Positions 1-9,836 of a DNA stretch of 64,000 bases are shown here, piece by piece (position 1 is the first letter of the stretch; every line of letters begins with the position of its first letter). The DNA is from Armatimonadota bacterium (GTDB lineage: Bacteria; Sysuimicrobiota; Sysuimicrobiia; Sysuimicrobiales; Sysuimicrobiaceae): positions 1 to 64,000 of the forward strand of contig JAVKGX010000002.1 of assembly GCA_031432545.1 (NCBI GenBank). The letters run 5' to 3'. The notes under the pieces were generated by a model. The model did not search any database. It was not told the DNA's origin and saw only the letters and a list, made by a program, of their open reading frames with translations. The position numbers were made by a program, and so were the translations under genes.

Positions 1-44
1 TGAAGTCATATCAGTTCAAGACTGGATCACTCACCTACCTGCCA

Positions 45-72
45 CGAGGGGGCGGGGTAACCCGCCCCCTCG
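45..72 (-). terminator. Hairpin after the first minus-strand ORF
   Basis: A perfect 12-bp stem (CGAGGGGGCGGG with its complement) closes a GTAA loop just beyond the stop of the minus-strand ORF that ends at 91. There is no T run on either strand, so it may be a weak or factor-assisted terminator or only an RNA-stabilising hairpin. Confidence 0.4.
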
Positions 73-90
73 CCAGGGGTGTACGCCTAG

Positions 91-474
91 CTACTGCGAA
101 GGGCCATCCAAGATGGTCCGCTGGTTCCGTAGCCGGGTTGGCAGCATTTGGCCGGCGTCAGGCGCACAATCGCGAAAGTCGGAGGGGCCGAGTCCCACGA
201 TGGCATGCGCTTCGGTACGGCCGTCGTCTCCCTCCAGGCCGGTGGCCAGGTTGACTGTCAACGTGACGGTCGAGCCGGTCAAGGCGACGGTTGCGGTACC
301 CGTCACCGCAAAGTCTGATATTCTATGCACGTTGTACGTGCCGTCCGCGTTCCTCGGTGCAAAATACCCGCCGTCGATGAAGTGGTCCAGTCCTTGGCCG
401 AATCCGCATACACTCCCCATGGCCGCCCCTGTGGTGCGATCGAGGTCGCTGTTGAAGCCGACCAGGAAGACCAT
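91..474 (-). CDS. Hypothetical protein, 127 aa
   Basis: I do not recognise this protein. It opens with MVFLVGFNSDLDRTTG and carries a Thr/Val-rich stretch (about residues 55-75) that looks like beta strands. It has two cysteines and no clear signal peptide or membrane segment. The frame stays open upstream of the ATG, so it may be the tail of a longer, broken gene. It lies directly after the decayed BTAD regulator on the same strand, a few bases downstream of where that reading frame stops, and may be part of the same decay. Real translation is uncertain. Confidence 0.35.
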   Translation of the reverse strand: MVFLVGFNSDLDRTTGAAMGSVCGFGQGLDHFIDGGYFAPRNADGTYNVHRISDFAVTGTATVALTGSTVTLTVNLATGLEGDDGRTEAHAIVGLGPSDFRDCAPDAGQMLPTRLRNQRTILDGPSQ

Positions 475-559
475 CTCAGAAGCGCTTGGCGAGGCTCCAG
501 CGGCTGGAAGGACGGGAGCCGGGCTCGTCCAGAGGCGAACCTGGAGGGTAGTCGTATCT

Positions 560-2348
560 CAAGCGCCCGCCGGAGGACGGCCCGCGCGCTGAGCGTCCTT
601 CGAGCCGAGGATCTGTCCCAGGCGCCACATCGCCTCGGCCTGGCTCGCTGGCATCCGGTGCCTGTGCGACCACGCGCTCCAGCCACTCCGCCGCCTGCTG
701 GCGGGCCCCGCGGGCGACCGCCGCTTCGGCGGCCCGCACCAGCCAGGCCAGAGCGCGCTGCGGATGCCCCCCTGCCTCCCAGTGGTGCGCGATCCGCGCC
801 GGGTCGGCCGGAGGCCCTTCGAGATGGGACGCCACTGCCCGATTCAGGGCGGCGCTCGCGGCAGCGGGCGCGGAAGCCAGCACGGCTTCCATCAGGAGGT
901 CGTGCGTGAACCGACCCCGCCGTGTGATCTGCGCTGCCTCGAGTTCGGCCACGGCGTCGGCCAGGCGGGTCTCGTTGAAGCGCAGCGCTGTCGCTGCCAG
1001 CGCTTCGGTGAACTCCGGGCCGGCGACCGCCATGACGCGCGCCAGCTGGCGCGCGTCCTCGGACAGCCTGTCCAGGCACTGCCGGATCACTGCTCCGACG
1101 CGCTGCGGCAGGGGGATGCGTCGGGGTACCTCACCTCCCAGCGCACCTGCTTCGAACAAGGTTTTCATCGTTTCGACGACGAACAGCGGGTTGCCGCCGG
1201 TCAACCTCATGACGTCCTCGGCCAGACGGTCAGGGTCCTCGATGCCCATACCGGACAGCAGATCCCTTACGCCGGCCTCATCGAGCGGACGGACCTCGAT
1301 GAGGACCCCGATCCCCGCCGCTCTCCACCTGCTGTGCCCATTCCGCCGGCATCTCCGCCGGTCGGAACGTGTGGATCCACCGCAGGCCACCGGGCAACGG
1401 ATCGGTTGAGGTGGTCTTGGACACCAGGTAGTCTCCGAACTCGACCCCGAACTCCAACGCCAGCCGCGTCTTGCCCACCCCCGGCTCGCCGGCCAGGAAA
1501 ATGACCTCACCGGCGTTCCACGCGGCTTCCATCTGCGCCCACTCCCGCTCGCGGCCGGCCAGCACCGGCGGTCGGAGCAGCGCCGGGGGGGATCGGACTC
1601 CTGCGCCCGGCCGTCCCGGGCAGGACGGTGCCTCGCTCGATCTGACGCGCCAGAGCCACGGTCTCGGGCAGGGGATCGACACACAGCGTTTGTCTGAGGA
1701 TCGCCTGGCAGCGGTGGTAGGCTTGGAGCGCCGCGGGCCGGTCGTTGTTCAGGTAGTGAAGCCGCATGATCCTGCGGTGGGCGGCTTCGGACACCGGCTC
1801 CATCTCCAGCAGCACCTGCGCGGTCGCCAGTGCGGCGTTGAAGTCGCCGTCGGCCTCGAACCGGTCGGCCTCGCACTCCAGGGCGGCGCGCTGGGCCTGG
1901 CGGACGCGCTCGCGCTCCGCGAGCATCCACTCGTCCAGCTCGTCGCAGTCCGCGTAGTCCATGCCTGCCAAGAGTTCGCCGACGGCGCTCGCGACGGGAT
2001 GTCCCCGGCCTTGGGCCGACCCTCCGAGCACACGGGTGACGTCTACGTCCACGTTGGGAGCCAGCGCCAGGGGATCCTCCCCTCGGATGATCGGTCCGGT
2101 GGCGCGGAGGCGGTGCAGGAGCTGGCAGAGGTTGTTGCGGGCGGCGGACTCGCTGCTGTCGGGCCACAGCAGGCTGGCGGCGAGGGATCGGGAGACCGGC
2201 CCCGCGATGCCAGGTAGGCGAGGAGGGCAGCCGTCTTGCCGTCGAGGTAGCAGACGTCCCCGCGGGGCCCATGCAGGCGCGGAGCCCCGAGCAGGTCGAG
2301 GCGCCAGGGGTGCTGCCTCGTTGCATGTGTGGCAGTTTTCGAACGCAT
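560..2348 (-). pseudogene. Frameshifted BTAD/AAA-type transcriptional activator
   Basis: This is the remains of a large AfsR/SARP-like regulator. The start (ATG at 2348) gives an N-terminal DNA-binding segment (WRLDLLGAPRLHG, then DGKTAALLAYLAS). The frame then changes near 2200 to a bacterial transcriptional activation domain (NNLCQLLHRLRATG, AAHRRIMRLHYLNNDRPAAL). It changes again near 1600 to an AAA module (VLAGREREWAQM, Walker [13 protein letters not shown]), and again near 1330 to the rest of the ATPase and a short helical-repeat part (RIAHHWEAGGHPQRALAWLV). Three frame changes and a missing C-terminal repeat region make an intact protein impossible as sequenced. Assembly error could explain one shift but hardly three. 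The normal protein would bind DNA and respond to nucleotide. Confidence 0.75.
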
Positions 2349-2411
2349 CTCGAACGCGGCCGGACCGGCTGCGGGCTGGCCGGGACGTGAGGCTGGACCG
2401 CCGTCGGAATT

Positions 2412-3152
2412 CTACGACGCGCGGGGCCGCAACTCCGCCCGCAGTCGCCACAATTCAAGGAACGCGCGCAGGACCACTCTTGGGTTGCCGCCGCTAGGCT
2501 TTCCCCACCGCCGCGGGTAGTGCGAGACGCCGACTTCCATGATGCGGGCGCCCCGGTGGGAAAGCCGGCACAGCAGTTCGGTGCTGACGAAGGCGCCCTC
2601 GGAGCGCAGGGGGAGGTCTGCGACCAGCGACCGGCGGAGGAGCTTGAACGCGCAGTCGATGTCCCGTACGCGCAGGCCAAACAGCGCCCGCACGAGCAGG
2701 TTCCACATCCGACCGAACAGCTTGCGGTGAAAAGGATCGCGGCGGCGGAGGCGGTAGCCGACGACCACGTCCGCTTTGTGCGTTTGGGGCAACAGGCGGC
2801 CGATCTCCCGGAGATCGAACTGCGCGTCGGCGTCGCTGAAGAAGACCCACTCGTGGCGGGCGGCGGCAAACCCGGTGCGGAGAGCGGCTCCGTAGCCGCG
2901 GTTGCGGTCGTGGCGCACCAGCCGCACCCGCGGGTCTTCCCGTTGCAGGCGGAGGACGACATCAGCCGTGCCGTCGATGCTGCCGTCGTCGACGACGATC
3001 ACCTCGAACGGCACACCCAGAGCGCTCAGCACGTCCACCGCGTTTCGGACGGTGGTCTCGACGTTGCCCTCTTCGTTGTGGGCGGGGAAGAAGGCGGAGA
3101 TCCCGGCCGGGAGCCGACCGCCGACCTCCGCCGACCGCCGGCGGTCGCTCAC
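2412..3152 (-). CDS. Family 2 glycosyltransferase (dolichyl-phosphate mannosyltransferase-like)
   Basis: GT-A fold glycosyltransferase of 246 aa. It opens with ISAFFPAHNEEGNVE (about residues 17-31), has VIVVDDGSIDGT for nucleotide-sugar binding, and FFSDADAQFD as the DxD metal site, followed by the FKLLRR region typical of DPM1-like enzymes. There is no C-terminal membrane pair, so it is a soluble or peripheral type that would transfer a sugar to a polyprenyl phosphate. The GTG start at 3152 overlaps the upstream stop by four bases (GTGA), which shows translational coupling to the small membrane protein. With the GT39 gene upstream it forms a three-gene set: make the lipid-linked sugar, flip it, transfer it to a target. 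Confidence 0.85.
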   Translation of the reverse strand: MSDRRRSAEVGGRLPAGISAFFPAHNEEGNVETTVRNAVDVLSALGVPFEVIVVDDGSIDGTADVVLRLQREDPRVRLVRHDRNRGYGAALRTGFAAARHEWVFFSDADAQFDLREIGRLLPQTHKADVVVGYRLRRRDPFHRKLFGRMWNLLVRALFGLRVRDIDCAFKLLRRSLVADLPLRSEGAFVSTELLCRLSHRGARIMEVGVSHYPRRWGKPSGGNPRVVLRAFLELWRLRAELRPRAS

Positions 3153-3559
3153 GCGCTGCTGCTCACCAGGATCAGCCCGAAGACGATCGCCGCGATTCCC
3201 GCGATACGGACCGCCGGGATGATCTCCTGGAACAGAAACGCCGACGCCAGCAGGACGATCACGTATCCCAGCGACAGCATCGGATAGGCGAGGCTCAGCG
3301 GCGCGCGGGACAGGACCACGATCCACAGCACGCTGGCCACACCGTACAGCAAGAAGCCACCGAGGATGTGAGGGCTGGTCGCGATGCGCCACAGCAGCAT
3401 CCCGACGTCAGGGATCGCTCCCAGCCGTACCGCTCCGGCCTTGAGGAGGATCTGCCCGACGGCACCGAGCACGACGGAGAGGAGGATCAGCAAGACGACC
3501 GTCACGTTTCGCCTCGCAAGGTCGGTCTGGTGTTGGAACCAACGGCGGACGGAATCCAC
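3149..3559 (-). CDS. Small EamA/SMR-type membrane protein, possible lipid-sugar flippase
   Basis: A short four-helix membrane protein (136 aa from GTG 3559, or about 118 aa from an internal GTG) of the EamA/SMR superfamily. Four hydrophobic spans can be seen: VVLLILLSVVLGAVGQILL, a GGFLLYGVASVLWIVVLS span, a LSLGYVIVLLASAFLF span and IAGIAAIVFGLILVSS. The GQILLKxG signature in helix 1 is shared with ArnE/ArnF-type undecaprenyl-sugar flippases. It lies between a GT2 and a GT39 gene in one operon, which supports flipping of a polyprenyl-phosphate sugar; this role is inferred from context. A drug-exporting SMR protein is the alternative. The start is uncertain; only five bases separate its GTG from the GT39 stop. 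Confidence 0.7.
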   Translation of the reverse strand: MDSVRRWFQHQTDLARRNVTVVLLILLSVVLGAVGQILLKAGAVRLGAIPDVGMLLWRIATSPHILGGFLLYGVASVLWIVVLSRAPLSLAYPMLSLGYVIVLLASAFLFQEIIPAVRIAGIAAIVFGLILVSSSA

Positions 3560-3563
3560 GACG

Positions 3564-4823
3564 CTACACCCAGGAGCGTATCCAGATCCACCACCGCAGC
3601 CAGTGCGCGGGCACCGGGTAGGCGGTGAGGACCGGTAGATAGTACACGAACACCAAAGCGGCGACAACCAGATACGCGGTCACCCAGCGCAGTCCCGTCC
3701 GCGCCGCCGCGGCGTCTGCCAGGGACAGCAGCGCCAGGTAGGCGAACGGCAGCGCGGGCAGCATGTGATAGACGAACAGCAGCCGCCCGATCACCGCGTA
3801 GGGCAGATAGGTCAGACCGAACCCGGCTGCCACGAACACATCCTCCAGCCGCCGGTGCGTCCAGCCGCGCCAGGCCACGAGTGCGATCGCGGGGATGGCT
3901 GCCCACCACAACAGCGGGTTTCCCACCGCGAACACGCCGGTCATCGTCCCGCCGGTGGCTTCGTAGTGGTACCACATCGGCCGCAGCAGCAACGGCCACG
4001 TCCACCACGCGCTCGTGTACGGGTGCGTCGCCTGGAGCGTGCTGTGGTAACCGTACATGTTGCGGTGCAGGCGCAGCACGTCTCCGAGGGTTTCGCCGCG
4101 GGCGAGGTGCGGGGCGTAGGAGGCCGCGTAGACCACCAGCGGCAGGAGCAGCAGCGCGGCCGCAGCGTGTCCAGGCCGCACGCGCATCGCACCGCGTCGC
4201 CAGGCGAGGATCGTGGCGAAGACGAGGACGGCGGTGGTCGCCGCGCCGGTCCACTTGGTGGCTGCTGCCCCCCCGGCGCACAGGCCGGCGAGATACAACC
4301 ACCTCAGGCGGCCGCTGCGCAGCGCCGCCCACCAGAATGCGTAGGCCGCGACGGCGAAGCCGACGAGGAAGATTTCCGGTTTTGCGATGCGCGACTCCAC
4401 GAGAAAGAACGGCTCGATCGTACCCACGAACGCCAGCAGGACGCCCTTGCGCGGGTTGTCGAAGACCCAGCAGCCCAGCAGGTACAGCGCCGCGATCAAC
4501 AGGACACCGAACAGAGCCGGTGCCACCCGCCATCCTCGGGGGGTGAGGCCGAACACTCGCACGCCCGCGGCGATCAGCAGCTTGGACAGCGGCGGGTGTG
4601 TCCACTCGTAGATCGGCGCGCCGGTGAGGTACTCCTGAGCGGTGCGTGCGTAGTAGATCTCGTCGAAGTACTGCGCAGGTGGCTGATCGACACGCCACAA
4701 ACGCAGGCCGGCCGCGGCGACGAGCAGCGCGACCACCAGCCAGATCGTCTGCGGATCCCTGGGCCGCGACAGGCTGACCGCGAGGTTCCGATCTCCGACC
4801 CCTGAGCCCCGGTCCGTGACCAC
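3564..4823 (-). CDS. GT39 family protein/lipid glycosyltransferase (PMT-like)
   Basis: A polytopic membrane glycosyltransferase of about 419 aa in the ArnT/PMT superfamily. It shows the catalytic loop FDEIYYARTAQEYL with the acidic DE pair, then THPPLSKLLIAAG, followed by roughly ten hydrophobic segments and an Arg/Trp-rich C-terminus. It would take a sugar from a polyprenyl-phosphate donor on the outer face of the membrane and attach it to protein or lipid; the acceptor cannot be told. The GTG start at 4823 was chosen because the first membrane span follows closely and a good minus-strand promoter ends about two bases upstream. If that promoter is correct, the message is nearly leaderless. 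It heads the operon with the flippase-like and GT2 genes. Confidence 0.82.
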   Translation of the reverse strand: MVTDRGSGVGDRNLAVSLSRPRDPQTIWLVVALLVAAAGLRLWRVDQPPAQYFDEIYYARTAQEYLTGAPIYEWTHPPLSKLLIAAGVRVFGLTPRGWRVAPALFGVLLIAALYLLGCWVFDNPRKGVLLAFVGTIEPFFLVESRIAKPEIFLVGFAVAAYAFWWAALRSGRLRWLYLAGLCAGGAAATKWTGAATTAVLVFATILAWRRGAMRVRPGHAAAALLLLPLVVYAASYAPHLARGETLGDVLRLHRNMYGYHSTLQATHPYTSAWWTWPLLLRPMWYHYEATGGTMTGVFAVGNPLLWWAAIPAIALVAWRGWTHRRLEDVFVAAGFGLTYLPYAVIGRLLFVYHMLPALPFAYLALLSLADAAAARTGLRWVTAYLVVAALVFVYYLPVLTAYPVPAHWLRWWIWIRSWV

Positions 4824-4831
4824 CGGCCTTG

Positions 4832-4860
4832 ATCGTACCGCTGCTGTTTGACATCGCCAA
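4832..4860 (-). promoter_or_regulatory. Promoter of the GT39 operon
   Basis: Reading the minus strand, TTGGCG (4860-4855) and TACGAT (4837-4832) are separated by exactly 17 bases. The expected start lies near 4825, next to the GTG at 4823. It overlaps the plus-strand promoter of the small peptide unit. Confidence 0.5.
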
Positions 4861-4877
4861 GGCGCCTGTGGTAGCGT
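4848..4877 (+). promoter_or_regulatory. Promoter of the 14-aa peptide unit
   Basis: A perfect -35 box TTGACA (4848-4853) is followed after 17-18 bases by GTAGCG/TAGCGT, a poor -10. The -35 box lies inside the spacer of the opposing GT39 promoter, so the two could exclude each other. Confidence 0.45.
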
Positions 4878-4922
4878 GCGCGCTAGACCAAGGTGGTCAA
4901 CGGGAAAGGAGGTGGTGCCCAC

Positions 4923-4967
4923 TTGAGTAGAACACCCATCCCGGCCCACCTGGAGGGCGAAGTCTAG
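4923..4967 (+). CDS. Predicted 14-aa peptide MSRTPIPAHLEGEV
   Basis: This is a self-contained mini-gene. A strong Shine-Dalgarno (AAAGGAGG, 4905-4912) lies 10 bases before a TTG start. Fourteen codons run to TAG, and a textbook intrinsic terminator begins nine bases later. A -35/-10 pair lies about 50 bases upstream, so the transcript would be only about 120 nt. I do not recognise the peptide; it has no membrane segment and carries two prolines, one His and an acidic C-terminus. It could be a free peptide, a leader whose translation matters, or a small RNA with a chance ORF. The unusually strong ribosome site argues for translation. It sits between the GT39 operon and tRNA-Met/tilS. Confidence 0.5.
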   Translation: MSRTPIPAHLEGEV

Positions 4968-4975
4968 CAAGGCAA

Positions 4976-5001
4976 GTCCCGGCGGTGGGCCGGGACTTTT
5001 T
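4976..5001 (+). terminator. Intrinsic terminator of the peptide unit
   Basis: An 8-bp GC-rich stem (GTCCCGGC / GCCGGGAC) with a GGTGG loop is followed by five Ts (4997-5001). It ends the short peptide transcript before the tRNA gene. Confidence 0.85.
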
Positions 5002-5039
5002 GTTCGCCGCGCGGGTCGGCCCGCCACCGCCGACTCCTG

Positions 5040-5045
5040 TATACT
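5040..5045 (+). promoter_or_regulatory. -10 box upstream of tRNA-Met
   Basis: TATACT lies 9 bases before the tRNA, at the right place to start transcription just ahead of it. No good -35 box is seen at 16-18 bases, so only the -10 is supported. Confidence 0.4.
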
Positions 5046-5054
5046 GTCTGTGTC

Positions 5055-5131
5055 GGCGGCGTAGCTCAGTTGGTCAGAGCACGCGGTTCATACCCGCGGT
5101 GTCGTGGGTTCGAATCCCTCCGCCGCCACCA
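5055..5131 (+). tRNA. tRNA-Met (CAT), elongator type
   Basis: A full cloverleaf of 77 nt with encoded CCA. The acceptor GGCGGCG pairs with CGCCGCC, the anticodon stem is CGCGG/CCGCG, and the loop is TTCATAC with CAT at 5089-5091. The G1-C72 pair and the absence of a GGG/CCC anticodon stem rule out initiator tRNA. The loop and acceptor resemble elongator tRNA-Met rather than tRNA-Ile(CAU), whose loop is normally CTCATAA. tilS, whose product modifies tRNA-Ile(CAU), starts 14 bases downstream. Confidence 0.93.
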
Positions 5132-5145
5132 CGACGGCCACGGTC

Positions 5146-6552
5146 ATGCTCCCGCCCAGGACGGTCATTCGCCGGATCCAGCGCGACGTCGAACGTCACG
5201 GCCTGTTCGGTCCCGAAACCCGCATCCTCGTGGCCTGCTCGGGCGGACGGGATTCTGTGGCGCTGCTGCTGGCGCTGCGCGGATTTGGGGCGCCCTGGCG
5301 CCTAAGCCTCGAAGTAGGACACGTCCACCACGGCCTGCGGAAATCCGCGGACGCCGACGCCGCCTTCGTGCAGGGTCTGTGCCGCGACCTCGGGATGCCG
5401 GTGCACGTCGAGCGTGTGGAGGGGCTGGACGGCGCCGGCCTCGAAGCCCGCGCCCGCCAGGCGCGCTACGAGGCGTTGAGACGGATGGCGGAACGAGCCG
5501 GCGCGCCACTGGTGGCCACGGGCCACACGATGGACGACCAGGCCGAGACGGTCCTGCTCAGGTTGCTGCGGGGAGCGGGTCCCGGTGCGCTGGCGGGGAT
5601 CCTGCCCCGGCGCACGCTGGGCGGGGGCGTCGACGTCGTTCGCCCCCTGCTGTGGACGCGGCGAGCCGACCTGGAGGTGCTGGTGCGGGATGCCGGGGTC
5701 GGCTGGCGCGAGGACGAAACGAACCGCGACTTGCGGATCGCCCGCAACCGCATCCGCCACCGCGTGCTGCCGGTGCTCGCCGAAGAAAACCCCCGCGTCG
5801 TCGAGACGCTGGCTCACGTCGCCGAGATCGTAAGAGAGGAGGAAACCGAGTGGGTGGAGCGAACGCTGCGAGCGCTCGCCGCCGTCGCGCAAGCGGAGGG
5901 CGGGAGCTGGAGAATCTCGCTGCATCGGTTTCGGGAGCTGCCCGTCGCGCTGCAGCGGCGCGTGCTCCGCGAGGTTGCCGCGCGCGCGGGAAACGAAGAC
6001 GGGATTTCCTTCGTTCAGTTGGAAAACGTACGGTGGCAGGCCCTGCGCGGTCGGACCGGCAGCGAGACGACCCTGCCGGGCGGCCTGCGGGCGCGGCGCA
6101 CGTCGGAGGAGCTCGTCATCGGCACACCGTCGGAGGAAGAACTGCCCGCGGTCGAGGTGTGTTTGCCGGTGCCCGGGCGCGTGCTGTCGACCGAACTCGG
6201 GTTGCTGGTGGAGACCTCGGTCGAGCCGGCGGACGCGCCGCGGGAACCGCGCGGCACATGGGAGGTCGAGCTCGACCCGGAGGTCGCAGCGTCCGGGCTG
6301 GTGCTGCGGAACCGCCGGCCCGGCGACCGCCTGAACCTTCCGGGTGTGCGCGGCGGGCGCAAGGTATCGGACGTGCTCACGGACGCGAAGGTACCGCGCT
6401 GGGAACGGGGCCGCGTCGGCGTCATCGCGGCGCCGAGCGGGGAGGTGCTGTGGGTCATCGGGCACCGGGCGGCCGCCCGGGCACGGCCGCGGGTGGGCTC
6501 AAAGCGGCGGGTGCGGGTTCGCGCGTGGCCGTTGATCGCATCCAACGGCTGA
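5146..6552 (+). CDS. tilS: tRNA(Ile)-lysidine synthase
   Basis: TilS converts C34 of tRNA-Ile(CAU) to lysidine using ATP and lysine, so that the tRNA reads AUA and is charged with Ile. At 468 aa it has the usual three-part build. The N-terminal PP-loop ATPase domain has SGGRDS at residues 32-37 and the HHGLR and GHTMDDQAETVLLRLLRGAG signatures. A middle domain follows, then the C-terminal TilS domain (LRNRRPGDRLNLPG, KVSDVLTDAKVP, WVIGH). The ATG 14 bases after the tRNA-Met gene was chosen because the frame upstream runs through the tRNA. The two are probably co-transcribed. ftsH follows, a common tilS neighbour in bacteria. Confidence 0.93.
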   Translation: MLPPRTVIRRIQRDVERHGLFGPETRILVACSGGRDSVALLLALRGFGAPWRLSLEVGHVHHGLRKSADADAAFVQGLCRDLGMPVHVERVEGLDGAGLEARARQARYEALRRMAERAGAPLVATGHTMDDQAETVLLRLLRGAGPGALAGILPRRTLGGGVDVVRPLLWTRRADLEVLVRDAGVGWREDETNRDLRIARNRIRHRVLPVLAEENPRVVETLAHVAEIVREEETEWVERTLRALAAVAQAEGGSWRISLHRFRELPVALQRRVLREVAARAGNEDGISFVQLENVRWQALRGRTGSETTLPGGLRARRTSEELVIGTPSEEELPAVEVCLPVPGRVLSTELGLLVETSVEPADAPREPRGTWEVELDPEVAASGLVLRNRRPGDRLNLPGVRGGRKVSDVLTDAKVPRWERGRVGVIAAPSGEVLWVIGHRAAARARPRVGSKRRVRVRAWPLIASNG

Positions 6553-6576
6553 GCGGAGACCGCGCCGGCCGGATGC

Positions 6577-6582
6577 TATACT
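6577..6582 (+). promoter_or_regulatory. Candidate -10 box before ftsH
   Basis: TATACT lies 54 bases before the ftsH start, in the short gap after tilS. No convincing -35 hexamer was found at the right distance. Confidence 0.3.
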
Positions 6583-6635
6583 GATCGCGCCGGCCGCGTC
6601 TTCCGGTGGGACCGGGCGATCGAGGAGGTCGGTTC

Positions 6636-8552
<1,917 letters not shown>

Positions 8553-8571
8553 GGCGGCGGGAGGGGACCTC

Positions 8572-9069
8572 GTGAGCACCCGCCAGTTGACCTACGGGGC
8601 GATCTTCGCGGCGCTATACGTCGTCATCGGGCAGTTCGTGACGCAGTACCTGCCCAACCCGATGATCCCGGGGGCCGTGATCGCGCTGAACATGACCGTC
8701 GTCGTGATCGCGGGCATTCTGTTCGGTCCGGCCGTCGGGGGGATGGTCGGCCTGGTCGGGACAGCCGTCAACTTCGTCCTCACGCCGACCGCGGCCAAAC
8801 CGTTCGAGGGCTGGGCCATCCTGCCCCACACCGCGATGGGCGCGGCCGCTGGCCTGGCCCGCAACGCACACCCGGTGCTCGCCTCCCTCACGATCCTCGT
8901 GGGTCACGCGCTCAACGTGCTGTTCTACGTCGCGACTGGGCTGCTGCCCCTCCGCGACGTGATCGTCGCGGGATTCGTTGTGGGCCTGGGATTCGAGACG
9001 ATCGTCGACGTCGGCGTGATCGTCGCGGCCGTCTACCTGCTGCGGCCGTGGCTGCAGCCGCGCGGCTAG
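8572..9069 (+). CDS. ECF transporter S-component, substrate unknown
   Basis: A very hydrophobic 165-aa protein with about five to six membrane helices, matching the size and pattern of the substrate-binding S-component of energy-coupling factor vitamin importers. The N-terminal helix (LTYGAIFAALYVVIGQF) holds the small-residue pattern that S-components use to dock on the EcfT coupling protein. No EcfA or EcfT genes are in the window, so it would share a module encoded elsewhere (group II). The substrate cannot be told. The GTG start follows ftsH by 19 bases, with a GGGAGGGG ribosome site, so they are probably co-transcribed. Confidence 0.7.
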   Translation: MSTRQLTYGAIFAALYVVIGQFVTQYLPNPMIPGAVIALNMTVVVIAGILFGPAVGGMVGLVGTAVNFVLTPTAAKPFEGWAILPHTAMGAAAGLARNAHPVLASLTILVGHALNVLFYVATGLLPLRDVIVAGFVVGLGFETIVDVGVIVAAVYLLRPWLQPRG

Positions 9070-9120
9070 CGTTGCGCTGTACCGTCCGCTGTGAGAGACT
9101 GGGTCGTGACCGCGGGCTGT

Positions 9121-9696
9121 CTATGGGTTTGCGCCCGCGAGCAGGTCCGCCGAACGGAGGACGCGGATCCCCAACCGTTCCCACTCCCGCCGCTTGTCCG
9201 CCACCTGATCGGGGAAGACGGGCCGCGCCGCGTCCTCCACGACCGTGACGGCGAACCCCGCACGGGACGCGTCGACCGCGGTGGCGTGGACGCAGTAATC
9301 AGTGGCCAGTCCGCAGATGTACACCTCTTCGGTGCCCAGCGCGGTCAGCAGACCCGCGAGCCCCGTCCCCTGGAAGCCGGAGTACGCTTCCTCATCGGGA
9401 CGCGTGGCCTTCCGCACGATGTGCGTGATCGGCTCGCGGCGCAACGCGGGGTGGAAGTCGGCTCCGGGTGTGCCCTGGACGCAGTGCGCAGGCCACGGTC
9501 CGCCGCGGTTCTCGAAGGAGACGTGGTCTGCCGGGTGCCAGTCCTGGGTCGCGACGACCGGCCGACCGGCCCGCTGGAACCGCGACGCCAGCTCGTTCAC
9601 GATCGGCACGATGCGGTCCCCCTCGGCGACGGCCAGCGCACCCCCGGGGCAGAAGTCGTTCTGCAGATCGACAACGATCAAAGCCGCCCGTTCCAC
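9121..9696 (-). CDS. pncA: Nicotinamidase
   Basis: Hydrolyses nicotinamide to nicotinate and ammonia for NAD salvage. It is a 191-aa isochorismatase-fold protein. The catalytic Asp is in ALIVVDLQNDFCPGG, the metal-binding Asp/His set in DWHPADHVSF, the catalytic Lys in IVRKAT, and the nucleophilic Cys in GLATDYCVHATA, all in the right order. The GTG at 9696 follows an AGGAGG and puts the first strand at residue 5, as in known PncA proteins; a longer upstream frame is open but not needed. It is transcribed divergently from the small membrane protein at 9837 across a shared AT-rich promoter region. Confidence 0.93.
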   Translation of the reverse strand: MERAALIVVDLQNDFCPGGALAVAEGDRIVPIVNELASRFQRAGRPVVATQDWHPADHVSFENRGGPWPAHCVQGTPGADFHPALRREPITHIVRKATRPDEEAYSGFQGTGLAGLLTALGTEEVYICGLATDYCVHATAVDASRAGFAVTVVEDAARPVFPDQVADKRREWERLGIRVLRSADLLAGANP

Positions 9697-9733
9697 CCTC
9701 GGCCTCCTGCGGTTCGCGTCGTGTGCAACGGGG

Positions 9734-9761
9734 TCGACCTTCGCTCCGGCTATAGTATACT
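9734..9761. promoter_or_regulatory. Divergent promoter region between pncA and the 9837 gene
   Basis: The sequence TATAGTATACT (9751-9761) gives a TATACT box on both strands. On the plus strand TCGACC stands 16 bases upstream. On the minus strand a TCGCAA-like box is 17 bases away. The -10 boxes are good and the -35 boxes weak. Confidence 0.45.
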
Positions 9762-9836
9762 TCGCCTGACCGGTGCTTGCGACCGGAGTCTCGTCGATCT
9801 CACTGCGGGACCACCGGTTTGCTCGGAGGTGAGGCA

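Noticed and set aside
5055-5131. tRNA-Ile(CAU), substrate of the adjacent TilS
   Set aside because: Anticodon loop TTCATAC and acceptor GGCGGCG match elongator tRNA-Met; tRNA-Ile2 usually has CTCATAA. The initiator type was excluded by the G1-C72 pair.
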